Notes: generated from the sequence alone by a model not told the origin. DNA of 7,536 nucleotides from Armatimonadota bacterium (GCA_016869015.1 VGFB01000175.1:1-7536); one strand, 5' to 3'; numbered from the stretch's first letter, positions 1 through 6,458 are shown. Numbers and translations are program-made.

Positions 1-1
1 C

Positions 2-100
2 CCACTGCTGGAGGCGCTGGCCAGGGATCGGCGCCTGGTGGGCACCGTGGGATCGCTGCCCGAGCCCACCCTCTCGGGCCAGGCCGTGCCGGGGTTCTGA
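2..100 (+). CDS. C-terminal end of an unidentified upstream protein (partial)
   Basis: An open frame enters from the left edge and stops at TGA 98-100, giving 32 visible residues that end in QAVPGF. Almost every codon ends in G or C, as in the genes that follow, which supports real coding. The stop lies 25 bases before the next start codon, so it is probably the preceding gene of the same transcription unit. No motif is visible and the family cannot be assigned. The neighbours suggest a carbohydrate-related protein, but that is guilt by association only. Confidence 0.5.
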   Translation, partial: PLLEALARDRRLVGTVGSLPEPTLSGQAVPGF

Positions 101-103
101 GCC

Positions 104-114
104 GAGGGGGAGAG
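104..114 (+). promoter_or_regulatory. Weak, distant ribosome binding site of the GH-A gene
   Basis: The purine run GAGGGGGAGAG ends 11 bases before ATG 126, a long spacing for a Shine-Dalgarno site. Upstream of the alternative ATG 186 there is only a short GGGGG. The site therefore mildly favours the 126 start, supported more by the basic n-region of the signal peptide than by the spacing. Confidence 0.4.
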
Positions 115-125
115 CCTCCCAACCG

Positions 126-2489
126 ATGCCTTCCGCCCCCCGCCTTCGACTGGCCGCGCTCCGCACCCCCGCCGGGGGTTCCGCCATGCTGAGCGTCTCG
201 CTGCTGGGGGTCGGCCTGCTGAGCCTCGGCCGCCTGGACGAGGTCCCCCGACCCGCCATCGCCCCGGAGACCTCGCTGCCGGTCCTGGACCCGAACCAGG
301 CCCCCTTCCCCGACAGCGCCCTCGTCGACTTCTCGGCGACGCTGGACCCGCCCGCCGGGAAGCACGGCTTCCTGTTCGTCGGTACGGACGGCCACTTCTA
401 CTTCGAGGACGGCACGCGCGGCCGGTTCTGGGGCATCAACGTCGCCAAGGACTCCGCCTTCGTGCCGCACGAGACGATCGAGCAGGCGGCCGACGTCATC
501 GCGCGGGCAGGCTTCAACCTCGTGCGGCTGCACCACATCGACGGGGTGGAGGGGCTGCTGCCCGCCGAGCGCGCCGGGGCGGCCGAGCGGATCGACCCGG
601 AGAAGCTGGACGCGATCTTCTACTGGGTGCACGCCCTGAAGGCGCGGGGCATACACGCCTACCTCGACCTGCTGGACTTCCGCACCTTCCAGGAGGCGGA
701 GGGCGTGCCGCAGGCCGCCGCCCTCGGGCGGGGGGCCAAGCCGGCGGCCGTGTTCAACGAGCGCCTGATCGAGCTGCAGATCGAGTATGCTCGCAGCCTC
801 CTCGCCGACCGCGTGAACCCCTACACGAACCTGCCGCTGGGGCGCGATCCAGCGGTGGTGATGGTCGAACTGTGCGATGAGAACGGCCTGTTCGCGCGGA
901 TGCGGAAGTGGGGGGAGATGCCGGCGCCCTACCTCGCGGAGCTGCAGGCGCGCTGGAACTTCTGGCTGCGGAGCCGCTACGGGAACACGGAGACGCTGCG
1001 CCAGGCCTGGCAGGAGCCGGACGGCCGCTCGGCCCTCGGCTTCGATGAGCGCCTGGAGGACGCCTCCGTGCGCCTGACCGGGGTCGGCTCGCGCGACGCC
1101 GACTTCCCCTCCCCCACCGGCGCTCCGCGCGTGGGGATGATGACCTCAACCCGACAGGCCGACCTGTACCGCTGCTGTCAGAGCCTCCACCGCGACTACT
1201 TCGCCGAGATGAAGCGCGCGCTGCGCGCCGCGGGGGTTCGGGCGCCGATCACCGCGGTCACGGACTGGGAGGTTCCGGCCGATCTGGGCGCCGTGGCCGA
1301 GGAGCTCGACTTCATCGGCTGCAACTGGTACTACGATCACCCGATCTTCAGCGCGGGGCGCGAGTGGCGCGTGCCGAGCTTCTACACGAACACCAACCCC
1401 ATCGCCGATGAGGTCGGGCAGGATTTCGCGAGCTCCGCGCTGCGGGCGGCGGTGGCCGGCAAGCCGCTGGTGCTGCGGGAGTGGGGCGCGTGCTGGCCGA
1501 GTAAGTTCCGGGGCGTCGGGCTGCTCGAGGCGACCGCCTATGCCTCCCTGCAGGACCTCGACGCGATGATCATGTTCACCTACAACACGAACCCCGACGT
1601 GCGGCGGATGGAGTACTTCGATGTGAGCAGCGACCCGGTGCGCTGGGGGCCGGCGGCGCTCGCGGGCTACGTCTTCCGCACGCGCGCCCTGGATGCCGCA
1701 CGGGCGGGGGTCGTGCTCCGACGGCCGGAGGAGGAGTGCTTCGCTCCGGACGCCCGGGCGCCCGCCGCGGCGTTCCGGTTGGGGTGGACGAACCGCCTGC
1801 GGCAACTGCTCGGCGGAGCCACGCCGCCGCTGGGCTACGAGCGGGTGCTGAGCCTGACGGAGGCGGCGGCCGGCGCGGGCGACCTGGGCGCCTACGCCGC
1901 CGACACGGGGCAGATCAAGCGCCTCGTCGATGAGGAGCGGCTCGTGCTCGACGCCCCCCGCCTGCAGGCGGTGGCCGGCGCGCTCACCCGGCAGCCGATG
2001 GCGACTTCCGCGATGGCCTTCGGCAGCGCATCGCCCATCGGGGTCATCGCCGCGCTCAGTCTGGACGACAAGCCCCTGGGGAGCAGCGAGGCCCTGCTGG
2101 TCAAGATGGTCACCGTCGCCGCCAACACGGGCGAGCAGAAAGGGACTCGGCCCGCGCCGCCGGGCTCGCCGCAGTTCAAGCTCGACGCCTTCGGCGATGC
2201 CCCGGTGTTGACTCACGGCGAGCCGACCGACCAGCCGACGACCGTGGACCTGGCGGGGAGCCCCCTCCTGTCGGTGTACCAGCAGAACGGCGCGTGGGAG
2301 GTCGTCCGGGCCGGGAATGCGTGGTACCTCTGGAGCGACGCCCCCGGCGCGCGGTTCTCGCTGCCGCGGCTCGGTGGGCAGGTCAAGGTGACCCCGTTCA
2401 CCGCCGACGGCGCGGGCGAGACACACCCTGTCGCCCAGCCCATCGGCTACCCCAAGGGATGCCTTTTCGCGCGCGTCACTGCCGGCTGA
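126..2489 (+). CDS. Exported clan GH-A (GH5/cellulase-like) glycoside hydrolase
   Basis: A 787-residue protein that probably hydrolyses glycosidic bonds of an extracellular or periplasmic glycan. Starting at ATG 126 gives an Arg-containing n-region (R6, R8, R13) and a hydrophobic stretch at about 20-35, i.e. a signal peptide or N-terminal anchor with no obvious cleavage site. ATG 186 (residue 21) is an alternative start but would lack the basic n-region. A short beta segment with GRFWGIN (about 97-103) leads into a TIM barrel. Barrel marks are RLHHIDG (134-140), VELCDEN (247-253; putative acid/base E252), FIGCNWYYD (396-404) and VLREWG (449-454; putative nucleophile E452). The layout of the two glutamates after strands 4 and 7 fits clan GH-A. 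The residue before the acid/base is Asp where Asn is usual. The last ~250 residues look beta-rich and may be accessory domains. It lies 25 bases after the previous gene and 11 before the GH123-like gene. Substrate is unknown; GH5 membership is approximate. Confidence 0.8.
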   Translation: MPSAPRLRLAALRTPAGGSAMLSVSLLGVGLLSLGRLDEVPRPAIAPETSLPVLDPNQAPFPDSALVDFSATLDPPAGKHGFLFVGTDGHFYFEDGTRGRFWGINVAKDSAFVPHETIEQAADVIARAGFNLVRLHHIDGVEGLLPAERAGAAERIDPEKLDAIFYWVHALKARGIHAYLDLLDFRTFQEAEGVPQAAALGRGAKPAAVFNERLIELQIEYARSLLADRVNPYTNLPLGRDPAVVMVELCDENGLFARMRKWGEMPAPYLAELQARWNFWLRSRYGNTETLRQAWQEPDGRSALGFDERLEDASVRLTGVGSRDADFPSPTGAPRVGMMTSTRQADLYRCCQSLHRDYFAEMKRALRAAGVRAPITAVTDWEVPADLGAVAEELDFIGCNWYYDHPIFSAGREWRVPSFYTNTNPIADEVGQDFASSALRAAVAGKPLVLREWGACWPSKFRGVGLLEATAYASLQDLDAMIMFTYNTNPDVRRMEYFDVSSDPVRWGPAALAGYVFRTRALDAARAGVVLRRPEEECFAPDARAPAAAFRLGWTNRLRQLLGGATPPLGYERVLSLTEAAAGAGDLGAYAADTGQIKRLVDEERLVLDAPRLQAVAGALTRQPMATSAMAFGSASPIGVIAALSLDDKPLGSSEALLVKMVTVAANTGEQKGTRPAPPGSPQFKLDAFGDAPVLTHGEPTDQPTTVDLAGSPLLSVYQQNGAWEVVRAGNAWYLWSDAPGARFSLPRLGGQVKVTPFTADGAGETHPVAQPIGYPKGCLFARVTAG

Positions 2490-2495
2490 GGAGGT
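2489..2495 (+). promoter_or_regulatory. Strong ribosome binding site overlapping the upstream stop codon
   Basis: AGGAGGT is a near-perfect anti-16S match, five bases before ATG 2501. Its first base is the last base of the TGA that ends the GH-A gene. It decides the start of the GH123-like gene: the frame is open back to 2294, but that extension runs inside the previous gene. Ribosomes ending the first gene would finish right on this site, so translational coupling is likely. Confidence 0.85.
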
Positions 2496-2500
2496 ATGGC

Positions 2501-4693
2501 ATGCTCTGTCTCATCGGTCTGGTCTGCCTGACTGCTCCGGGGGTTGCGGCCCCGACGCTCGAGGCCTACGGCGTCTCGCCCCTGCTGAAGATCACCCGCG
2601 AGGAAGCGCCCTCTGAGACGTGGCGCCCCGGCGCCGTCGACCTGGACTGCGCGCGGAACGAGTGGGAGGCCTTCCAGGTGGTGGTGCGGTCGGCGGAGCG
2701 CGCGGCGGACGTCGCGATCGAGGTGAGCGCCCTGCGCGGGCCGGGAGGCACTGCACTGCCCGCCGAGGGGATGCGCGTCTACCGGGTCGAGTGGGTGGAC
2801 GTGAATGCGCCCTACGAGCCGGACAAGCCCTCTGAGAAGCCCAGCTTCCGGCCCGATCCGCTGCTGCCCGTCGACCCCACGCGGGATCGCTTCGAGCTGG
2901 AGCCGAACCGGAACCTCGTGCTGTGGATCGCGCTCCAGGTCCCGGCCGCGGCGCGACCCGGACAGTACACCGGCGACGTCAGCCTCCTGCCGGGCGAGGG
3001 GGCCCCGGCCTCGGTCAACGTGAAGCTGCGCGTGCGTGACTTCGCGCTGCCGGAGCGGCCGATTCTGCAGAGCATGATCGGCTTCGCCGAGGGCAACCTC
3101 TACAAGGCGCACGGCTGCAAGACGCCTGAGGAGAAGGAGGCCCTCGTCCGGCTCTACTTCGACGAGTACATCCGCGCGCGGCTCTCGCCGTTCCTCTACG
3201 CGCCCGGGACGATGGCCTTCAACCCGCTCTCCGGAGGCGCGATCCGCTGGGAGTTCGCGCTCGATGCCGAGGGCAAGGCCACCGGCGAGGCGACGCTCGA
3301 CTTCTCGGGCTTTGACCGCGAAGCGACCCGCTACCTCGATGAGCGGGACGCCTTCAGCGCCTTCAGCATCGCCCCGTACCTCTGGGGCCGCCGCGAGGTC
3401 GACGGGAAGCAGGAGATCATCCTGCGCTTCGCCGATGCGAAGGGGACGGTGGTCGAGCGCCTCAACGCCGACGGGTCGGTGAACCCGGCCTTCGACACGC
3501 TGGTCGTGAACGTCTTCCGCGCGATCGCCGAGCACCTCGCGGGGAGGGGCTGGCTGGATCGGGCGGTGTACTATGTGACCGACGAGCCCTCCGAGGACGA
3601 CACCCCGGCGCTACTGCAGATCTGCCGGCTCATTCGGCAGGCCGACCCGCGTCTGCGCACGGCGCTCACCTACGACCCCGCCAACCGCCCGCGGCTCGCG
3701 GAGCTGGTGGAGGACGGGCGGTCGCTCATCTCCATCTGGGTGCCCTACTGCACGATGTACCGCGAAGACGTCGCCGCCGAGCAGCGCGCGAAGGGCGCGG
3801 ACTACTGGCTCTACGACGTGAGCACCAACTGCCTCATCCCCCAGAGCGGGCAGCAGCACCGGGGGATGTTCTGGACCGTCTGGCAGCGGAACGCGAACGG
3901 CTACCTGTACTACCTCTCGACGTGGTGGGGCCGGGAAGTCACCCCGTGGGAGCGCCCCAACTTCATGCTCCCCGAGTTCACCTACCGGTACCGGCAGGGC
4001 GACGGCTACTTCTTCTACCCGCCCCTGAGGACGTACGATCCGCCGACGCCGATCCTCGACCGCCTCGTGCCGACCATCCGCTGGGAGCTGATGCGCGAGG
4101 GCGCGGAGGACTACGACTACCTGCGGATGCTCGAGGGCCTCGTCGCGCAGGCCGAGGGCCGCAAGCCGAAGGCGGCCGAGGCCGGGCGCAAGGCGCTCGC
4201 CGCGGCCCACGACCTGGCCGAGGCGCTCTCCGGCGCCTCGACCAGCTACGAGATCCGCGACCTCAGCTTCGAGGCCACCGAGGGCTGGACGTTCGGCCTC
4301 GAGGAAGGGTGGCTACACCACCAGGGCGGCAAACGCTCCGACCTACCCATCGAGGTGAGCACGAAGCTGCCCGACGGCCGCTACGAACTGGTGCTGAACG
4401 TCTACGATGACACCGAGTACCGCGGCGGGCCCTACTCGCGGTTCCTCGTCGATGGCCGGCCTTGCGCCACCGAGGGCGCGGGCCTCAAGGGGGCCCAGAA
4501 CGTGTCGGGCGGAACCGTCGACGTGCGCGACGGGCGGCTCCGCCTCACCCTCTCCTCCGTCGATGAGCCGGTTGGCGTCATCGTCTACCGCGTCGGCCTC
4601 AAGCGCCTCGTCGAGGGCGAGATCGGCGGCCTCTACGCCGTCCGCGCGCAGGTGGCGGACGCCATCGAAGTTCTGGAGTCCACACTGAAGTAG
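2501..4693 (+). CDS. Exported GH123-type (DUF4091) glycoside hydrolase
   Basis: A 730-residue protein of the GH123/DUF4091 type. Characterised GH123 members are exo-beta-N-acetylgalactosaminidases using substrate-assisted catalysis with an adjacent Asp-Glu pair; many DUF4091 relatives have no tested substrate. A hydrophobic leader with a GVAA end near residue 16-17 acts as a probable signal peptide, though it lacks basic residues. Residues about 20-185 form a beta-sandwich like the GH123 N-terminal domain (NLVLWIALQVP, then RPGQYTGDVSL). The TIM barrel follows from about 188 to 545, with the YYVTDEPSED motif placing the candidate dyad at D361-E362 and the family-typical WELMREGAEDYDYLRMLE at 528-545. 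A helical linker leads to a C-terminal beta domain (about 583-730, with GRYELVLNVYDD and RFLVDG) resembling galactose-binding-like carbohydrate modules. ATG 2501 is chosen for its excellent ribosome binding site. It is probably co-translated with the GH-A gene. The family call is firm; N-acetylgalactosamine specificity is not. Confidence 0.85.
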   Translation: MLCLIGLVCLTAPGVAAPTLEAYGVSPLLKITREEAPSETWRPGAVDLDCARNEWEAFQVVVRSAERAADVAIEVSALRGPGGTALPAEGMRVYRVEWVDVNAPYEPDKPSEKPSFRPDPLLPVDPTRDRFELEPNRNLVLWIALQVPAAARPGQYTGDVSLLPGEGAPASVNVKLRVRDFALPERPILQSMIGFAEGNLYKAHGCKTPEEKEALVRLYFDEYIRARLSPFLYAPGTMAFNPLSGGAIRWEFALDAEGKATGEATLDFSGFDREATRYLDERDAFSAFSIAPYLWGRREVDGKQEIILRFADAKGTVVERLNADGSVNPAFDTLVVNVFRAIAEHLAGRGWLDRAVYYVTDEPSEDDTPALLQICRLIRQADPRLRTALTYDPANRPRLAELVEDGRSLISIWVPYCTMYREDVAAEQRAKGADYWLYDVSTNCLIPQSGQQHRGMFWTVWQRNANGYLYYLSTWWGREVTPWERPNFMLPEFTYRYRQGDGYFFYPPLRTYDPPTPILDRLVPTIRWELMREGAEDYDYLRMLEGLVAQAEGRKPKAAEAGRKALAAAHDLAEALSGASTSYEIRDLSFEATEGWTFGLEEGWLHHQGGKRSDLPIEVSTKLPDGRYELVLNVYDDTEYRGGPYSRFLVDGRPCATEGAGLKGAQNVSGGTVDVRDGRLRLTLSSVDEPVGVIVYRVGLKRLVEGEIGGLYAVRAQVADAIEVLESTLK

Positions 4694-4721
4694 CGCTGAA
4701 CAACCGGTGCTGTTCTGTCCT

Positions 4722-4798
4722 TGCGGGTCGCCCGACCTGCAACGTGGACGTTGTCGTTCCGTGCCTGCAGGTCGCCTGACCCGCAGTGCAACGGGAAC
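4722..4798. repeat. Two imperfect direct copies of a near-palindromic element
   Basis: Two 20-mers at 4722-4741 and 4766-4785 agree at 17 of 20 positions, consensus TGCRGGTCGCCYGACCYGCA, and all three differences are transitions. Similarity continues after each copy (AACGTGGACG at 4741-4750, AACGGGAACG at 4789-4798), with about four extra bases in the second. Each 20-mer is nearly self-complementary, so each can fold alone into a hairpin of about 8-9 bp or pair with the other. This looks like a REP/BIME-type intergenic repeat pair. Copy number in the genome cannot be judged from here. Confidence 0.7.
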
Positions 4799-4831
4799 GG
4801 CGCGGCTCGGGCGAGCCGCAGGCACGGAACG
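4755..4831. repeat. 14-bp perfect inverted repeat
   Basis: CGTTCCGTGCCTGC (4755-4768) is exactly complementary to GCAGGCACGGAACG (4818-4831), with 49 bases between. The left arm shares 4766-4768 with the second 20-mer repeat and the right arm shares 4818-4819 with the hairpin at 4802-4819, so these foldings exclude one another. No T-run follows the right arm, so it is not a standard intrinsic terminator. Confidence 0.7.
4802..4819. repeat. GC-rich hairpin
   Basis: GCGGCTCG and CGAGCCGC are perfect complements around GG, giving a realistic 7-bp stem with a four-base loop. It lies between the arms of the 14-bp inverted repeat and its right arm overlaps that repeat's right arm. It could slow transcription or stabilise RNA after the glycosidase genes. 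Without a T-tract it is not called a terminator. Confidence 0.6.
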
Positions 4832-4879
4832 GCGCACAGCGCGGCGGCGGGGAGGTGCCGGTTCCCTGCCCGAGGAACA

Positions 4880-4918
4880 ACTCGTCCCGTCATGTGAGCG
4901 CACGTCGGAAGGACGAGT
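4880..4918 (+). promoter_or_regulatory. Possible hairpin masking the cyclohydrolase ribosome binding site
   Basis: ACTCGTCC (4880-4887) is perfectly complementary to GGACGAGT (4911-4918) across a 23-base loop. The right arm covers the end of the ribosome binding site and the first candidate start codon, GTG 4917. A competing short stem, CGAG 4871-4874 with CTCG 4881-4884, uses part of the left arm, so two exclusive folds can be drawn. It does not resemble the known THF riboswitch consensus as I remember it. Regulation is an inference. Confidence 0.35.
4907..4913 (+). promoter_or_regulatory. Ribosome binding site of the cyclohydrolase gene; start ambiguous
   Basis: GGAAGGA is followed by three in-frame start candidates: GTG 4917 (3 bases away), TTG 4920 (6) and ATG 4926 (12). 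Spacing favours TTG 4920, while codon preference favours ATG 4926. The choice changes only two or three N-terminal residues, before the family core. Confidence 0.6.
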
Positions 4919-4925
4919 GTTGACG

Positions 4926-5561
4926 ATGCCTGGCTACCGCAACGGTTCGGTTGGCGGATACGTGGCCGATCTGGCGTCCAACCTCCCCGCGCCCGGGGGC
5001 GGGAGCGGGGCGGCGTTGGCCGGGGCGTTGGGGAATGCGCTGGCCTCGATGGTCGGCAACTTCACCGTGGGCAAGGAGAAGTTCGCCGACGTGGAAGACC
5101 AGGTCCAGCGCATCCTCGGTGAGTTGAATGAGGTGCGCGAGCGGCTGCTGGCGCTCGTGGACCTGGATGTCGCGGTCTACTCCCAGGTCGGCACGGCTTA
5201 CAAGCTCCCCCGCGAGACGGACGAGCAGAAGGCTCGGCGCAGCGCCGCCATTGAGGATGCCTGCAAGACAGCGGCGGGGGTGCCGCGCGCGATCGCCGAG
5301 TGCTGTGACAGGACGATCGCGCTGGCGGCGGAGCTGTGCGACATCGGCAACCCGATGCTGATCAGCGATGTCGGCTGCGCGGTGAAGCTGGCCGAGGCGG
5401 CGCGGCACTGCGCGTGGCTGAACGTCGCGATCAACCTCTCCTCGATCAAGGACGAGGCCTTCAAAGCCGAGATGCAGGAGGCCCTGGACGGGCCGGGGAG
5501 GAAGTCTCACGAGTTGGCCGACACGACCTGGAGAAAGGTCGTCGAGCGGATACTGTCATGA
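4926..5561 (+). CDS. fchA: Methenyltetrahydrofolate cyclohydrolase, FchA / cyclodeaminase family
   Basis: A 211-residue protein made of one cyclodeaminase-family domain, with no formiminotransferase domain. Family members include FchA, which interconverts 5,10-methenyl-THF and 10-formyl-THF, and the deaminase half of FTCD, which releases ammonia from formimino-THF. Visible family marks are the glycine-rich LPAPGGGSG (20-28) near the N-terminus, a helix ending in LVDLDVAVYSQV, LPRETDEQ in the middle, and the signature GNPMLISDVG (141-150) followed by LNVAINLSSIKD (165-176). The length matches stand-alone FchA proteins of about 210 residues, and the protein is soluble with no signal peptide. 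ATG 4926 is chosen, but TTG 4920 or GTG 4917 are possible. It is 42 bases before folD on the same strand, the arrangement expected of a one-carbon operon, which argues for cyclohydrolase over histidine degradation. No formiminotransferase or formate-THF ligase gene lies in the window. Confidence 0.88.
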   Translation: MPGYRNGSVGGYVADLASNLPAPGGGSGAALAGALGNALASMVGNFTVGKEKFADVEDQVQRILGELNEVRERLLALVDLDVAVYSQVGTAYKLPRETDEQKARRSAAIEDACKTAAGVPRAIAECCDRTIALAAELCDIGNPMLISDVGCAVKLAEAARHCAWLNVAINLSSIKDEAFKAEMQEALDGPGRKSHELADTTWRKVVERILS

Positions 5562-5564
5562 TAC

Positions 5565-5579
5565 CGGGCCGCCGGCCCG
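5565..5579 (+). other. Intercistronic hairpin between the cyclohydrolase and folD genes
   Basis: CGGGCC and GGCCCG flank a GCC loop, giving a compact 6-bp GC stem three bases after the cyclohydrolase stop codon and ending ten bases before the folD ribosome binding site. No T-run follows, so it is not a terminator. It might protect RNA ends or tune the relative output of the two genes; this is inference. Confidence 0.5.
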
Positions 5580-5589
5580 CGAACCTGTC

Positions 5590-5595
5590 AGGAGG
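5590..5595 (+). promoter_or_regulatory. Ribosome binding site that fixes the GTG start of folD
   Basis: A consensus AGGAGG lies eight bases before GTG 5604, ideal spacing. It supports the GTG start over any later in-frame ATG, and the resulting N-terminus (SAELLKGKPIADAIK) matches the usual beginning of FolD proteins. Confidence 0.85.
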
Positions 5596-5603
5596 CGACG
5601 CTG

Positions 5604-6452
5604 GTGAGTGCTGAACTGCTGAAGGGTAAGCCGATCGCCGATGCGATCAAGGAGGGGCTGCGCAAGGAGCTGGAGGTGCTGGCGCAGCGCGGAGCGACAC
5701 CGAAGCTCGTGGCGGTTCTCGTGGGCGACAACGAGGGCGCGAAGCGCTACGCGGGCTCGCAGAAGAAGACGGCCGATGAGATGGGCATCCCGTACGAACT
5801 GCGGGAGCTATCGGCGGATACAACGCAGGACGAGCTGCTGGACGTGATCAGCGCGCTGAACGCCGACAAGGGCGTCACGGGCATCATCCTGCTGACCCCG
5901 GTGCCGACGCACATCAACCAGCGCGCGATGCAGGCGGCGATCATCGCGGTCAAGGACGTCGACGGCGTCAGCCCGGCCAACGCGGGCTCGGTGGTGCAGG
6001 GCGACCGCCGGCTGGCCCCGTGCACCGCGCAGAGCGTGCTGGCGCTGGCCGAGGCCTCGGGGCGCGAGCTGAAGGGCGCGGAGGTGGTGGTGGTGGGGCA
6101 CTCGGAGATCGTCGGCAAGCCGGTGGCCCTGCTGTTCCTGGACCTGCTGGCGACGGTGACGGTGTGCCACATCGGGACCAAGGACACGCCGTCTCACACG
6201 CGCAATGCGGAGATCCTCGTCTCGGCGACGGGTGTGCCGGGGCTCATCAAGCCGGACTGGATCAAGCCGGGCGCGCTCGTGATCGATGTCGGCGCGCCGA
6301 GCCCGGATGTCGCCGAGGGCGCCGAGGAGGTCGCCGGAATCCTCACCCCCGTGCCCGGCGGCGTGGGCCCGCTGACCGCGACGATGCTGATGAAGAACAC
6401 TGTGGAATCGGCGAAGATGCAGGCAGGTGGAAGCTGCTGCTGCAGCGAATAG
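5604..6452 (+). CDS. folD: FolD-family methylene-THF dehydrogenase, cyclohydrolase site apparently lost
   Basis: A 282-residue cytosolic protein of normal FolD length. FolD normally oxidises 5,10-methylene-THF with NAD(P) and then hydrolyses methenyl-THF to 10-formyl-THF. Landmarks are VLVGDNEGAKRY (catalytic Tyr49), KDVDG (Asp120), the dinucleotide-binding loop VVGHSEIVGKP and the C-terminal TPVPGGVGPLTATML. Aligned by eye without gaps to E. coli FolD, the lysine four residues after the tyrosine (E. coli K54, human K56) is Gln53. The glutamine of GILVQLP (E. coli Q98, human Q100) is Leu97 in GIILLTP. Both serve the cyclohydrolase reaction, so this enzyme is probably a dehydrogenase only, complemented by the upstream FchA. 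Other departures are DGVSPAN for the usual DGFHP and PCTAQ for PCTP. His-Ser in the coenzyme loop, where Arg-Ser is common, leaves NAD versus NADP open. The C-terminus ends in an odd GGSCCCSE. Membership is certain; loss of cyclohydrolase is inferred. Confidence 0.93.
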   Translation: MSAELLKGKPIADAIKEGLRKELEVLAQRGATPKLVAVLVGDNEGAKRYAGSQKKTADEMGIPYELRELSADTTQDELLDVISALNADKGVTGIILLTPVPTHINQRAMQAAIIAVKDVDGVSPANAGSVVQGDRRLAPCTAQSVLALAEASGRELKGAEVVVVGHSEIVGKPVALLFLDLLATVTVCHIGTKDTPSHTRNAEILVSATGVPGLIKPDWIKPGALVIDVGAPSPDVAEGAEEVAGILTPVPGGVGPLTATMLMKNTVESAKMQAGGSCCCSE

Positions 6453-6458
6453 GACAGT

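Noticed and set aside
1146..2426. 426-codon open frame on the - strand opposite the GH-A gene
   Set aside because: It is rich in Arg, Gly, Pro and His with no recognisable motif, and it mirrors a + strand gene with clear catalytic motifs. This is the usual antisense shadow of high-GC coding DNA.
2294..2500. 69-codon N-terminal extension of the GH123-like frame
   Set aside because: It lies inside the GH-A gene in another frame. ATG 2501 has a near-perfect ribosome binding site and starts a hydrophobic leader.
2501..2551. Lipoprotein signal (Cys3 or Cys9) in the GH123-like leader
   Set aside because: The residues before Cys9 are Leu-Val, without the small residue a lipobox needs at -1, and Cys3 is too close to the start.
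2447..3535. 362-codon open frame on the - strand opposite the GH123-like gene
   Set aside because: Same low-complexity composition, no ribosome binding site or family motif noticed, and it lies wholly over a well-supported gene.
3611..4210. 199-codon open frame on the - strand
   Set aside because: Antisense shadow inside the GH123-like barrel region, with no motif and biased composition.
4707..4925. 73-codon N-terminal extension of the cyclohydrolase frame
   Set aside because: The extension is Arg-rich, runs through repeats and hairpins, and has no counterpart in the family. The conserved domain and ribosome binding site indicate a start at 4917-4926.
4694..4925. A tetrahydrofolate riboswitch upstream of the folate genes
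   Set aside because: The expected conserved core of either known THF riboswitch class could not be found. The structure here is explained by repeats and simple inverted repeats.
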